Translations under genes and position numbers: made by a program
The notes under the pieces: model-generated
What the model saw: the letters and a program-made list of their open reading frames with translations, nothing else
Told to the model about the DNA's origin: nothing
Databases searched by the model: none
Source: Xylogone sp. PMI_703
Taxonomy: Eukaryota > Ascomycota > Leotiomycetes
Assembly: GCA_021399445.1 (NCBI GenBank)
Contig: JAJTUQ010000001.1
Location: 3,906,001 to 3,970,000, forward strand
Length of the DNA: 64,000 bases
Direction: 5' to 3'
Shown here: positions 10,709 through 22,942 of the stretch, piece after piece
Layout of the letters: every line of letters begins with the position of its first letter
Position numbering within the stretch: the first letter of the stretch is position 1

Positions 10709-13629
10709 ATGGATACATATTCGAGCTATAGAGAGCCCGCTTCAGCGCGCTCTCCACCAGAGAGAACGAATTGGAGCGGCAGAGATGATAGCTACAGAGG
10801 TAGCGATCGTACGGATCGCAGCGACCGCAATGACACGTTCTACCGTGGCCGATCTCCGGGTATGTTGAGACTTCTTTAGCGTGGACGATATTTGTGGCGT
10901 TACATGCGGTCCAGATCATAGATTTCTTTCAGCGCGCTTTGCATGTTCAATGCAACTTTAATACATTACCTTCGATTCTAATCCACCCCCTCACTTTGCG
11001 CGTTAATGACCTTTGCTGACGGAGAATTTACAATTCGTATAGTTGACCGACCGCGGCGTCGCGACCGTTCACGATCTCCAGTTGATCGCTACGAGCCTGG
11101 TGGCCGAGCTGCCAGAGACAGAGATGAATATGGTAGACAGAGGGATCGCGAAGATCGCCGGAGGCTAGTATCACCACCTCCAGCAAATATAGATCGGTAC
11201 ATTCCCGGGCAGGACTCTGGAAGCCCGGTCCCTACGGTCAACCCATTGGCAGATCCTACAACACTTCCATTCCAAGTAGGATTCTCCTACTTTGGAGAGT
11301 GGTGGCGAGCAAATGAGAGAATCAGGGAGGAGAAAGAACGTCAGCGTAGTGGCAAGCGCGGAGAACCGCCCAATCGCTCACGCGACACCCAGGAAGACCG
11401 TGATAAAGAGAAGGCCCGGATCCAAGTTGCTTATGATGCGTATAAAGAAGAACTTCAGGCAAAAATGGCCCGTAGCTTTGTTCAGGAACATAAAGGAGAG
11501 CAATGGTTTCTTGAAAGATACGTCGCCGATGTAAGGGAACCATTTCGTAAGCAGTTGAATGAGTTCCGGCGTGGTCATTACAATCAGTGGGAACAAGACC
11601 TCGAATCAGGACTATTCGATGAGTTCACTCTTGAAGGGATTCCGAAAAGCGAAAGCAACGGAGCTGGTGGAGTTATCGAGAAGGAGGAGGGTGAAACCAC
11701 TGCAGCCAACGAAATCCTCGGCGTCGGCGATCTCGTACCATCAAAAGGAAGTGATATTAGGGACGAAAGCGCTTTTCAGCCAACACTTCTGATTAAGACG
11801 ATTGCGCCTCATGTTAATCGACAGAAATTAGAGGAATTTTGTAAAGAACATCTTGGCGAAGAGGAGGGTGGCTTCAAGTGGCTCAGTTTGAGCGATCCCA
11901 ATCCAAGCAAGAGATACCACCGTATTGGATGGGTAATGCTTAACCCAGCCCCCGATACTTCGGAGATGATTGATCGACCAGAGCCAAAAGATGAAGATGC
12001 CGAGGAGATTAAACCTCCTGAGCCCCCCAAATCCACAGCTGAAAAAGCGCTGGAAGCTATTAATGGTAAAACGGTTAAAGATGAGGAGCGTGGTGATTTT
12101 ACTTGCCACGTGGGTGTTCATGTACCTCCTAGCATGCCCCGGAAAAAAGCGTTATGGGATCTATTTTCTGCCCCAGAGAGAATCGAAAAAGATCTCGAGC
12201 TAGCCTCAAGATTAGTTAATAGATTTGAGGAAGACTTTGGATCAGAGTTCAATGCCATCTTAAAAATCGAAGAAAGAGTTGAAGAGCTTAAGAATCAAGG
12301 TCGCCTGCAACCAGCCGTTACTGCCCCCGCAGTGAAGAAGACTAAAAAGATTCGTGAACCTCTTGACCTCGACCAAGCAATGGATGAGGGTGAAGAGGCT
12401 GAAGAAGGAGAGGAGGAAGAGGAAGAAGAGGAAGGTGCTCTCGATGATGAAGTGGATGACGAGGAACTTCTCGTTAAAAAGAAGCAACTCGATCTTATAA
12501 TTGAGTATCTTCGACGAGTATTCAACTTCTGCTTCTTCTGCGTATTCGAAAGTGATTCCATCCACGAACTTACGCGGAAATGCCCCGGTGGACATCTTCG
12601 ACGACCTCGTAATACTCTTACTACAGCAGGCAAAGCTGCGGCTAGAGCTAGTGCTCTTGGTGAACCCTTCCCTTCTAGCAAGCCTACAGATACCTCAGAG
12701 GATATTGATATGGATGGCGGAGCATCTCCTGAAGGAACAAGGAGATTTCAACGTGCCAATACGTCCTCAAAAGCTGAGCAACAGCTCCAACGGGCTTTCA
12801 ATTGGGTCAAAACATTTGAAGAAAAGATTTTACAGATACTTGAGCCTCATGCTGTAGATTTGCAAAAACTTGGAGGAAAACCAATTGATGAAGCTCTAAA
12901 AGATGAATTAGCAAAATATGTTAAACAAGAGGATGAGCATAAATTCAGATGTCGCGTACCAGAGTGTACGAAACTCTTCAAGGAAGAGCACTTCTGGAGA
13001 AAGCATGTTGATAAGCGACATTCAGAATGGTTGGAAAGCCTCAAATCGGATGTAAGACCATTCATATCTCTTTGTTTTTCATGGATACTAATAATCCTTA
13101 GTTGGAACTCGTCAACACATATGTGATGGATCCATCTCACATTGCTCCATCACGATCTGATGCAAATAGTAACGGGCACTTCCCCCCCGCTAATGGACAT
13201 GTTCCCGCTGGTACGCCACGTGGATTTAACCTCAGTCAATTCGGCATGAATGGCATGTCCAACATGTCAGGTCTCGCAGGCGGCTTCCCGGCCTTCCTTG
13301 CTGGTCATGCCGTCCAAAACCCAGCAGGTTGGATTGGTGGAACTGACAGCCGGGGTGGCCCTGTTCGCCGTGGTGGACGTTTCCAAGCAAACACGAGGAC
13401 TGGACCTTATGATCGAAGACCTCGAGATCAAAGATGGGGTAACGAATCTGGCAGATTGAGTCCTCCTGGTGGACGAAAAGGCGGAATGGGTACTGGAGGA
13501 AGATGGGGTGACGGCGCAAATGGTGGAGCAGCTGTCGGTCCAAGAGAAGCGGTGCAGGGACGAAGCCTCAAGTCATACGAGGATTTGGATGCGGTCAGTG
13601 GTGGAGGATCTGGAGAGCTTAATTACTAG
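10709..13629 (+). CDS. ARS2: Ars2/SERRATE family RNA-processing protein
   Basis: Ars2 links the nuclear cap-binding complex to RNA processing and decay; the fission yeast relative is Pir2. Three exons give 895 aa: 10709-10859, 11043-13051 and 13102-13629. The N-terminus is rich in Arg/Asp/Ser (RS-like). Next comes the conserved SERRATE/Ars2 helical domain (about residues 135-260, including the FSYFGEWWRAN and WFLERYVADVREPFRKQL stretches). A central domain follows with WLSLSDPNPSKRYHRIGW, then an acidic run near 497-525. A C2H2 zinc finger sits near 685-707 (CRVPEC then HVDKRH spacing), and the tail is Gly/Arg-rich. The first intron is 183 nt, long for this locus; the second is 50 nt. Both junctions restore frame exactly. 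Confidence 0.93.
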
Positions 13630-15854
13630 GTCTTATGCAAGACTGGATAAGGTTTGGAAAACTGGGGTGTCTTCCAGGTACAGCCATTCAACAAATCATT
13701 TGCGGTAGTTCTGAACCTACGGTTTAAGTATTAAGGCCCATAACATGCAGCCAAGGAGCGAATGAAGGCTTGGGGGTTTATAAGGATAGGTAGCTTCTCT
13801 CTTCTAGGTTGCATACTTCTTAGCTTCTCACAAAAACTGTAATATAGCGGAATACAAACGGGGATAAAATTAGTCCTTTGAATTATGGCGTTTATGAAAG
13901 AGCAAGAATGGTTTCCAACAACAGTTGGTTGAGATAAAAAAAGAACAGGTTTAGGTTCGTCCCGCTGTACACCTCCGAAGCTAGTACAATTTGGTCCTTG
14001 GATGTACCGAGCCTCCTCTCTAGTCTGTACATTGCAGTTTTTATAGTGGTCGTTGCATATAAAGTCAGCTCATTAAGCAGAATCTAGCCAGGGATCATAT
14101 TTCGATCGCTATTGCGCATTGTCAATTAATCCAGCGCAGTTATCTATTGTGCAATAATAGCTTTGATTGGACTTGAAGCCAACGAGGAATGGCCCCTCTT
14201 ACAGTACTACCCGGGTATATTGACATCATAAGTGGTCATGGACTCTGGAGTTTACTGGTGCTCGGTTCTTGTGCTTCTCGGGTTTTCTGGCGGTACCTAT
14301 ACTATTGGTCCCAGATGCATGAAGCTGTTATCAATGATTGGGGGTTGGCAAGTCTTTGTCAAGCTTTACGAGGTGCATCGGAAGTGGGCATGGGGAGGTA
14401 GTAGTGCGTCTGCAGGTGGAAAGTTCGCCCAACCTGAAAGCCTGACAACAAGGCCATGATGATGAACTCGCAATACACGGTAAGGAGGGACCTTGCGGGT
14501 TTGCTTTTTGTTCTTCATCCGATGTTGGTCTATCCCCGCAAACGATATTTGCAAACCCAGACTTGCACCATGGAAGAATAGAGTTTTGGATCCACAAGTT
14601 TAAACTATTGCCGCATCGACCATATATTATTGATAACCCAATATCACATTTCTCGCTATTGATGTCGATGAGGCGTCCCCTCCTTCCAGAAGAGGGATGG
14701 AAAGAGCCATTCATAGCAGCAAACAGTCAACGGTTCATGCAGCCCTTCTGCTTTGCCCCCGGGCCCTAGGTCGGATGTGGGCTTCAATAGAGCAAACAAC
14801 ATAGATCTCTCATCTTGGCTTTTGCTGGGCGATTGGATGAACATCAGCCGAAATGGGCGAAAGGGGTGATCGGTGTCTCTGAACAGGAGCAGCGCAGCCA
14901 GTCGCACAGCGAGTCGCTGGACTGCTCCAGACCGAGGATGACGAGGCTGTAGCCGCCCATGAGATGAGTGCGCTTCCCCCGGCACCCTGATTGGCCCGAG
15001 CGACGACACCCTGTTGCCCAATCACCACCACGATGCAATCTGCTTCCCGCGCGCCATCTGCACCCATCTGCACTTCACCTCCTTCTTCCGCTCTCCCATG
15101 GGACGGACGCATGGCGATGCTAATTTTGGATCTGGAGTTGCTTCGGACTATTCTGGGGAGATATCCGCGTCTTTCAGTGCTGGCAGAGTCTGACGAGTGT
15201 GGTTGCTCTGCAGAGCCATTGGCTGCGGCGGCTTGGATTCCTGCGCTGCTCTGGCAAAGTAGCTTTAGCAGCTGGTGATGTCGCGCCTACTAGTCCTTCA
15301 CCTTCCGGGATTGATGACCTGGTCCAGCACGTAATATGGAGCAGCCATCTGATGGTTGTGGGCGGCTCTAGGGAGGAAATGAAGGTGCACACGAGTCCCG
15401 GCAGATTACCATCCACAGATGGAGCAATGCTAGCCCTCCAGTCCTGGCTTGAGGCTTCTGAACCTGGCATCAGGTGTATGACTTAGCCGCTGCTGGTGGG
15501 GAGGCTATGGCAGGTGAGCGCTTTCATTTTGATTTGCCTTTCGTCAGGTATAAACAATGAGGTTACCCGGCCCCTCTGATTTCTACTATATTGCTTCTCA
15601 CTGTCGTTTGCTGCGACCTCTTGTCGGCACCATCCCTTTTTTTTAAAGTCTTCGTTGATCGAGGGCGGACTATCGTTTTTAATAACCATTTCATTTTTCT
15701 TTTTATTCTTCCTCATTCACTGTGTCCGCATTTGCATTTTGACGCTGGTTCGTCTACCAAAAAAGCGATATACCCACTCCCTTCGACAGGGAAGCAACAT
15801 CTTCATTTCTTTTCCTTCTAGACAGTGCATTGTGCTCGGGTTTAAGCATATAAA
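13630..15854. other. Intergenic, no gene seen
   Basis: 2.2 kb between two + strand genes. It holds several open frames of 60-127 codons on both strands that overlap one another and show no domain or splice-consistent extension. A T-rich pyrimidine stretch near 15,630-15,830 precedes the methyltransferase start and is probably its core promoter and leader. Confidence 0.55.
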
Positions 15855-18725
15855 ATGTCTACTCTAGATTTCCTGCCGGCTACAGTATACAAACCACCGT
15901 CGCCCTCGGCGCAGGTTCGCCCGCGACGACGGTCTCTTAATACGATAATGGAAGATGATGAGGAGTCAAATAGAGGCGGCTATAAAAAGGCAAATGAAAT
16001 GATGGATCCAAGCATACGGTTTAATTTCCACAGGGTTGATTGCTTGTCTCCGCTCAGTGATCACTTTCCAACCCCTAGAGGAATCCACTTCATGCCAGCA
16101 CCCAGACCGGTCTCATCCTCAATCTCATCCGATGCGGATTCCTCCCCTCGCTCTTCTTCCGCACCTTGGACTAGGACTAGTTTCTCAACTGATGTAACTG
16201 ATTTTGATGATCTATACGATGCATCAGAAGATGAAAACGGAAGTAGGAGAAAGAGCTCTCTAGGCAGGAGTGGAAGTCTTCGGCGATCTAACGCTAAGAA
16301 ACGGTTGTCAGCCGATTCAACTACAAGTAGAGCCTCACTTCCTGCTCTTGTCATTCCCAATAGCCCCAAGAAGACCGGAAGTGGAGAGAATTGGCCTAGT
16401 GTAGCAGCAATAAAATTGCTGACATCACCAGTACCACCTACACCACCGCCCAAGGTCCCCATGTCCCCTGCTATTTTCTCCTATTTCCAATCACAAGAAG
16501 TCCCCTCGTCCTCTGCCCCACCTTCCCTCGATGGCAGTCTTACCTCGGAGCAGATGGCAGCTATGTCTGCTCCACCAACACCAGACATTGGGAATGAAAG
16601 TGAAAATGAAGAAAGCTGGGGTACGGGCGTCCAACTCCAACCTGCTGCTCTTGAGACCCTACAAGCTCTTTCTGGTGGTGATGATCTTTATCAACAAGAG
16701 GAGCAAGTTATTGAGCTTCCACCTGATGAGCCGGTACCTGAGATGCAGCAAGTATTGCCACCCCTCATTACAAATATTCACCGCAACGACTCAATAATCC
16801 TCTCTCCCGACCAGCAGCGGTCCTTTAGCAGCTTAAGCAGACTTGAGATTCCCTCTCCAGGAGGCTTCTTTTCTACTTTAAGCGCCAATGCAAGACATAC
16901 ATGGCACTTGGTGTCCAATGACCCTGACTCCGCTCATCCTCCTTCCTCGACCACGGCTGAGCATTTTTACAAGACACCATGGACCTCGGCGCCCGTTGAG
17001 ACCATTGTTGAGATGTCAGAGACTATGTCTGATGGAATCCCAACTGCACGACCAACCTTTAGTCAATTGCATCCTGAATTCGGATCTCGTGCACTTCTTA
17101 CTCGTCAAGATTCCGATGAAACTATTACTGGAGCTTCACCTACTGGGAACTCACCTACAGATGAAGGAATAATCCCAGACGAGATCATAACCAACCATGT
17201 AAAGGGGCTCTCTGGCGAGCTACAAATTGAATCAATATCTCATGTGGATCGCACTGTCATGTGGCTTACTGCTCAGAGTACCTTTTTGGCTGACCTCATC
17301 AATCCCACCGAGGCGCGAGATGATGAAGTTGCTTTGATAAGGAGAGCCTCAACCATCAGGATTATCAAGAAGGCAAAGGCAAAAGAACAAGAGCAAGCAA
17401 AGGAAGAGTCGTCACCTGAAATCCCAAATCGGAAAATAGTGCGATTCTCAGATGTGCCTATGGTTGCAGAAATCATCGCTACTCCAGGTAGTGAAGTCTG
17501 TCCACTCCCCAAGTTCGGACGCCAGGAGTCGACTTACTACCGAGCATTCCAGCATTTTCTTTATCGCACCCGTTACCGCGACACCTTTGTGCATCGTATC
17601 CCCCGCTTTGAAGCTATCCAATGCAATCGTGTTGCTTCTGCTGCCACACACCGTGCTCAACTCCTTGGAAGATACCAACTTAGTGTAGTCCCAATGTCAG
17701 CTAAGCGCCGTATGTCAGCTAATGTGGCCCGCGGTGATGAGTTTACAGAGGAGGATCCAGAGAAGCTGAAACGCGATAGGGAGGCTGAGGCTCTACGTCA
17801 AATGTCTCCCGCTACATGGAACGTCATGGCCGTCAAGCTCCTTAACGGTGGTAGACTCATCCTCTCTCCAGTTGCAAAACGTATTGCTCGTCTTTCATCT
17901 ATGGGACCAAAGTTCGATGGGGTCCCAAGAGATCGAGCGCGGATTCTTGATCTGGGTGGCCAAGCTACTTGTGACTGGGCATGGCATGTTGCCGCAGAGT
18001 TTATCAACGCAAAGGTGTATACTGTGACCACTAAGGCTTTGCGTCAGCTCTCGAACAGTAACATACGAGGCCCACCAAATCACCGCCAGGTCGCAGTTGA
18101 TCGCCTCGTCAGATTGCCATTTAAAGATAACCAGTTCGATCTTATTTCTGCGAGAGAGATCTACACAATCTTAAGAGAGCAAGCGCCTAATGGCGAGGAT
18201 GAGTGGAATTCATGCCTCAAAGAGTGCATGCGTATTCTCAAGCCTGGAGGGTACATTGAATTCAACATAATGGACTCTGATATCGTCAATGCTGGTCCAA
18301 CTGGCCTAGCCAAATCTGTAGAATTTGGTTTCAATCTCCGCACCTTAGGATATGATCCTTACCCAACCAAGTCTTGGATCCCAAGATTGCACAAAGCTGG
18401 ATTCGTTGGCATTAAGCGTGCCTGGATGGTTCTTCCTATGGGAGCCAAGCATGCACCAAAGGATGTCCCAATCGTTAGAGACTCTATGGGCATGGAAGTG
18501 AAACTTGAACTAGAGGCCATGGTGACTGGTCACACGAATGAGATTGCAAATATTACAGGTATCGTTGGAAGCTGGGCGTGGGAGAAGTGGTTATTACGGA
18601 CGAGGGTACAAACTGTCGGGAATGAGGGTACGTTGGAAGGTGTACAAGAGGTAATTGAGGAGGGCAGAGGTTGTGGATCTGGGTGGAGAGTTTGCACTGG
18701 ATGGGCGAGGAAGCCACTGAGATAA
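15855..18725 (+). CDS. Large protein with C-terminal SAM-dependent methyltransferase domain
   Basis: Single-exon 956-aa protein. About the first 450 residues are Ser/Pro-rich and probably disordered, with an acidic-serine patch (DDLYDASEDENGS). The C-terminal third is a class I methyltransferase fold. Motif I is ILDLGGQATCDWAWHVAAEF (697-716). A mid-domain acidic strand follows as PFKDNQFDLISAREI (near 753-768), then LKPGGYIEFNIMDSD (near 796-810). The second glycine of the usual motif I GxGxG is replaced (GGQAT), as seen in many fungal Methyltransf_11/25-like proteins. The substrate is unknown. Homologous secondary-metabolite LaeA-type enzymes share the general layout but normally have a shorter leader, so I do not call it LaeA. 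The start is the first ATG after a pyrimidine-rich leader. Confidence 0.85.
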   Translation: MSTLDFLPATVYKPPSPSAQVRPRRRSLNTIMEDDEESNRGGYKKANEMMDPSIRFNFHRVDCLSPLSDHFPTPRGIHFMPAPRPVSSSISSDADSSPRSSSAPWTRTSFSTDVTDFDDLYDASEDENGSRRKSSLGRSGSLRRSNAKKRLSADSTTSRASLPALVIPNSPKKTGSGENWPSVAAIKLLTSPVPPTPPPKVPMSPAIFSYFQSQEVPSSSAPPSLDGSLTSEQMAAMSAPPTPDIGNESENEESWGTGVQLQPAALETLQALSGGDDLYQQEEQVIELPPDEPVPEMQQVLPPLITNIHRNDSIILSPDQQRSFSSLSRLEIPSPGGFFSTLSANARHTWHLVSNDPDSAHPPSSTTAEHFYKTPWTSAPVETIVEMSETMSDGIPTARPTFSQLHPEFGSRALLTRQDSDETITGASPTGNSPTDEGIIPDEIITNHVKGLSGELQIESISHVDRTVMWLTAQSTFLADLINPTEARDDEVALIRRASTIRIIKKAKAKEQEQAKEESSPEIPNRKIVRFSDVPMVAEIIATPGSEVCPLPKFGRQESTYYRAFQHFLYRTRYRDTFVHRIPRFEAIQCNRVASAATHRAQLLGRYQLSVVPMSAKRRMSANVARGDEFTEEDPEKLKRDREAEALRQMSPATWNVMAVKLLNGGRLILSPVAKRIARLSSMGPKFDGVPRDRARILDLGGQATCDWAWHVAAEFINAKVYTVTTKALRQLSNSNIRGPPNHRQVAVDRLVRLPFKDNQFDLISAREIYTILREQAPNGEDEWNSCLKECMRILKPGGYIEFNIMDSDIVNAGPTGLAKSVEFGFNLRTLGYDPYPTKSWIPRLHKAGFVGIKRAWMVLPMGAKHAPKDVPIVRDSMGMEVKLELEAMVTGHTNEIANITGIVGSWAWEKWLLRTRVQTVGNEGTLEGVQEVIEEGRGCGSGWRVCTGWARKPLR

Positions 18726-19420
18726 ATTGCGGAGAGACACGAGGAACGTTAGTTGATGATGTATGGATCTGTGATGACGGGGTTTTTGGGCAATATATAT
18801 ATGACGAAGGGGTTCTGATATTTTACTGGAGGGTTCATGCATCTTGTTTGGAAAGCCAGGAGTGGGGGATAGGTAATAGGGGTTAAACTGTGTTCGGGTA
18901 ATAGGCAGAGAGCAAAATTGGATTTCCTGTTGGGAAAGTATCAAAGCTGCCCTTCTTTTGTGTAGGCGTGATATTTATTAGAAGTAAAGTAGCTAGTGTA
19001 TACCTGAGGAGAATATAGCACGTTTAACTCGACTTTGGACTAAGTGTAGTTTCACTTTTACATTTTAATAGGGCTATGTCTCTACGTTTCATTGAGGCAA
19101 GAGTCTAATGAGACTGATACGGGAGGCATATCATATGATCGATATTAGGGGAGACAAAAACGGAGTAGCTGAAGGCACCATAGTTGAGATATAGAAGTAT
19201 CAATATACATATCTTATTAGATAGGATCATAAACTACTCGTCTAGATATGGTCTTTACAACAAAATATAGCGAAACAGTTGTTCCAAATGGACAATCGGG
19301 CACGGTTTTACTGTCATTTCTGGATCAATTAATGCCAACGGTACCTGAAACACCTACGCCAGCTATTAATACAACCTGCGTATCTATGTAATTGCCTTTT
19401 CCCCAAGACCGAGATAATTT
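18726..19420. other. Convergent intergenic region
   Basis: 695 nt between the 3' ends of the methyltransferase gene (+) and RPT1 (-). It is AT-rich and contains no recognisable gene; it is probably 3' UTRs and terminators for both sides. Confidence 0.5.
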
Positions 19421-20898
19421 CTAGTTGTATTGCATATATGTAGCAGTGGAGTTGAACTTCAGGTTGCCCTTAATGACCTTATCAACAGCACTTAGGAAAT
19501 CTTTCTCAGTGGCTACCTTTCTCCTTGCACGGATAGCAAACATGCCAGCTTCTGTGCACACACTTCTTAACTCGGCACCGGTTGCGTTAGGGCAGAGTCG
19601 AGAAATGAGCTCCCATCGGATGTCCCTCTCAACGGACATGCTCTTTGCGTGAATTCGTAAGATATTAGCTCTTCCCTCCATATCAGGTAAGGAGAACTCA
19701 ATCTTTCGATCGATACGGCCTGGTCTCATAAGGGCGGGATCTAAGGTGGACGGTCTGTTGGTAGCGAACATGACCTTGATGTTTCCTCTAGCATCGAAAC
19801 CGTCAAGTTGGGTAATCAACTCTAACATGGTTCTCTGGACCTCGTTATCTCCTCCTGCACCATCGTCAAACCGGGCCCCACCAATGGCGTCAATTTCGTC
19901 GAAGAAAATAATGCAGGCCTTCTTCGTCCTTGCCATCTCGAATAGTTCCCGAACCATTCTCGCACCCTCACCAACGTACTTCTGGACTAGTTCACTACCA
20001 ATAACTCTAATGAATGTGGCATCTGTTCGGTTTGCGACTGCTCTAGCACATAATGTTTTGCCAGTTCCTGGAGGACCATACAACAGGGCACCCTTTGGTG
20101 GATCGATACCTAAGCTAACGAAACGTTCTGGTGATAATAGTGGCATTTCGACGACTTCTCGTAACTTCTCTACTTGTTCTTTGCAGCCTCCGACGTCTCC
20201 GTATGTGACATCCGGCTTCTCCTCAACTGTCATCATTGTAACGCTGGCATCGATCTTTGGTGGCAAGGGAAGGAGGATTTGATACTTGTTACGGTCGACA
20301 CTATGAATACCATTAGCCCTCGAATACTGATTTCAAGCTACTGTTATTCCTTACCCAACTCTCATTCCTTCTTCAATATCAGTCGGGCTCACTCTTTCGC
20401 CCAGGTTCACAACGAACTTCGCTATTTGCTTGACGTTGATGACATATTTGCTCTTCTCGCTATCGGCATCTTGTATAATCTTTGTACATCGAGCAACTTG
20501 TAATGGCTGCTCTTCTGCCATGCGCTGTCGGTCTGCTGCTACATCCCATAAATGAGGAGGTGCTAACCCAGTGTCCGATTCCTAGTGAGTCTATAAGCGC
20601 CTATCATTGAAGCTGGAGGATGGTAAATTATACCTTAACGCCGATTTTATCATTTACACTTGTTTGTTTTTCTTTAATCTGTTGCTCGAGTTTTTTGAGT
20701 GCTGCAGCATATGGTGCGGCGCCGTATGTTTTTAATACTTGAATATCCCTAAAGTTGTGTGTATCAGCAAGCTGCTCAGAAGACCGCCGCCAGGTCTACG
20801 TACTCATCTGTCAGAGGAGTGATCTTCTTCTCTTCTATTTCATCGTCTGCGAAATTCTTCTGGTACTTTTCCCAGTTCTGTCCCGTAGCGCTCGGCAT
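19421..20898 (-). CDS. RPT1: 26S proteasome regulatory subunit Rpt1 (AAA ATPase)
   Basis: One of the six AAA ATPases of the 19S base that unfold and translocate substrates into the 20S core. Four exons give 438 aa: 20898-20804, 20748-20634, 20581-20355 and 20300-19421. The N-terminal coiled coil and OB domain are followed by Walker A GPPGTGKT (221-228), Walker B IIFFDE (about 276-281) and the SRH region [20 protein letters not shown]. The C-terminus TYMQYN matches the Rpt1/PSMC2 type, which lacks the HbYX tail of Rpt2, Rpt3 and Rpt5. Introns are 50-55 nt with donors GTACGT, GTATAA and GTAAGG. It is divergent from CCT4, with 276 bp between start codons. Confidence 0.96.
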
Positions 20899-21174
20899 CT
20901 TGAAATCGTGAGGAAAAGGAAATAAATGGAGAGGGTACGTAGAATTGTTGTTGATGTTCGTAGCTATCTAGGCCCTCGTCGATGATGAATATGGAACCGC
21001 GCAGATGCTCGGTAAGCTGTACCAAAAAGGTTAGACCGGAACTTCAAAATAGCCTTTTGAAATCATTCTGGAAGACGCGAGTCGATTAGGTGCTGAGCGC
21101 GACTGGTAGTACTTATAAACCTTTTTAGGAATATTTATATTATTTTTGAAGGGCCAGAATCAGAAATAGTCAAG
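20899..21174. promoter_or_regulatory. Bidirectional promoter region RPT1-CCT4
   Basis: Only 276 bp lie between the start codons of RPT1 (-) and CCT4 (+), so both core promoters must fit here or overlap. I see no yeast-type PACE element (GGTGGCAAA) on either strand. Shared control of a proteasome ATPase and a chaperonin subunit is plausible but is inference. Confidence 0.6.
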
Positions 21175-22942
21175 ATGGCCCTCACACAGTCTGCCGCCAA
21201 TGCTGGCAATGCTGCGTTCAAGGTAAATAATATTTCAAGCCTAAATAATTTCAACACAGCTAACGCAGCTTGTAGGACAAGGAGAAGCCCACGGCTGTTC
21301 GCACAGCGAATATCGTGGCTGCTAGAGGTATGTATCTAACTCTAGTTCGAAGCTTTTAAAACTAAAAACTAACATTCTATAGCTGTTGCTGAGGCCGTTA
21401 GAACGTCGTTGGGACCTCGAGGATCAGACAAAATGATTATGAGTGGGAAAGGCGAAACTATTATAACGAATGATGGAAATACGATGTTAAAAAGCATGTC
21501 TGTTATGCACCCATCCGCAAAGATGCTAGTGGATCTATCAGCTGCACAAGATGTAGAGGCAGGAGATGGTACAACATCAGTGGTGGTTATTGCAGGAAGT
21601 TTATTAGGAGCTGCAGATCGACTTCTTGGAAAGGGAATACATCCTTCAGCTATAGCGGAATCCTTCCAGCGAGCTGCGGCTGCAGCTGTGCAAGTACTGC
21701 ACGACATGTCCCAGCCAGTTTCTCTTACGGATAGACAAACTTTACTCCAAGCCGCCACAACATCTCTTTCTTCGAAAATCGTCTCTCAACATTCTAATCT
21801 TCTTGGACCGATGGCGGTTGATGCTGTTACGAAGACTATCGATTTAAAAACTGCCGACAACGTGGACTTGAAGAACATAAGAATATTAAAGAAAGTTGGA
21901 GGCACTATTGAAGACAGCGAAATGGTTGAGGGCCTTGTATTATCACAACCTGTCATCAAGAGCGGCGGTGGCCCGGTCAGAATGGAGAAGGCAAAGATTG
22001 GTCTCATTCAATTCCAGTTGAGCCCTCCAAAACCCGATGTAAGTTTTTGTTGTACCCCGCCCCCTCTTCCCCCGCTATGACACGCTGACCCCTGAATAGA
22101 TGGAAAATTCCATTGTCGTAAATGATTACAGACAAATGGACAAGATCCTGAAGGAAGAACGAACATATCTTCTAAACATGGTTAAGAAAATCAAAAAAGC
22201 AAAGTGTAATGTTCTCTTCATCCAAAAATCTATCCTTCGTGATGCGGTCAATGATCTCTCCTTGCACTTCCTCGCAAAACTCAATATCCTCTGCATCAAG
22301 GACATTGAGCGCGATGAAGTTGAGTTCATTTGCAAATCGACTGGCTGCAAGCCTATTGCAGACATTGACTCATTCACCGAGGATAAGTTAGGCAGCGCAG
22401 ATCTTGTTGAAGAGTCGCAGTCTGGTGGGTCTAGATTTGTAAAGGTCACGGGTACGAAGAGTGCTGGGAAAACAGTCTCTATCGTATGCCGTGGAGCTAA
22501 CTCTCTAATCCTGGATGAAGCGGAGCGAAGTCTTCACGATGCTTTGTGCGTTATTAGATGTTTGGTGAAGAAGAAGGCACTTATTGCTGGTGGTGGCGCT
22601 CCTGAAATTGAGATTGCATCACAACTCTCAAAGCAAGCTCGGAGCTTGACCGGCACTGAAGCAATATGCTTCAAAGCTTTTGCTGATGCAATGGAAGTCA
22701 TCCCTACCACCCTCGCCGAAAACGCGGGACTGAATAGTATCAAGGTCGTCACTGAATTAAGACAGAAGCATGAATTGGGAGAGAAGAATGCTGGTGTCAG
22801 TATCAAGTCTGGTGGAGTAAAAACCGATATTGCAGAAGAGAATGTGTTGCAGCCACTCCTTGTCAGCACGAGCGCTATCGAACTCGCTGCGGAGACTGTA
22901 AAGCTAATCCTTAGAATAGACGACATTGCATTGTCGAGATAA
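21175..22942 (+). CDS. CCT4: T-complex protein 1 subunit delta (chaperonin CCT4)
   Basis: Subunit of the eukaryotic group II chaperonin TRiC/CCT, which folds actin, tubulins and WD-repeat proteins. Four exons give 532 aa: 21175-21222, 21276-21327, 21383-22038 and 22100-22942. Family signatures include [14 protein letters not shown], the nucleotide-binding [12 protein letters not shown] and the ATPase loop [13 protein letters not shown]. Later come [24 protein letters not shown] and GGGAPEIEI, and the end is [11 protein letters not shown]. The subunit identity (delta) is from the overall pattern and length (yeast Cct4 is 528 aa). Introns are 53, 55 and 61 nt; all junctions keep frame. The 3' end faces alpha-tubulin, a client of this chaperonin. 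Confidence 0.95.

Noticed and set aside
15855..18725. Identification of the methyltransferase as the secondary-metabolism regulator LaeA
   Set aside because: The leader is far longer than in LaeA, motif I differs, and no metabolite cluster or velvet gene is nearby.
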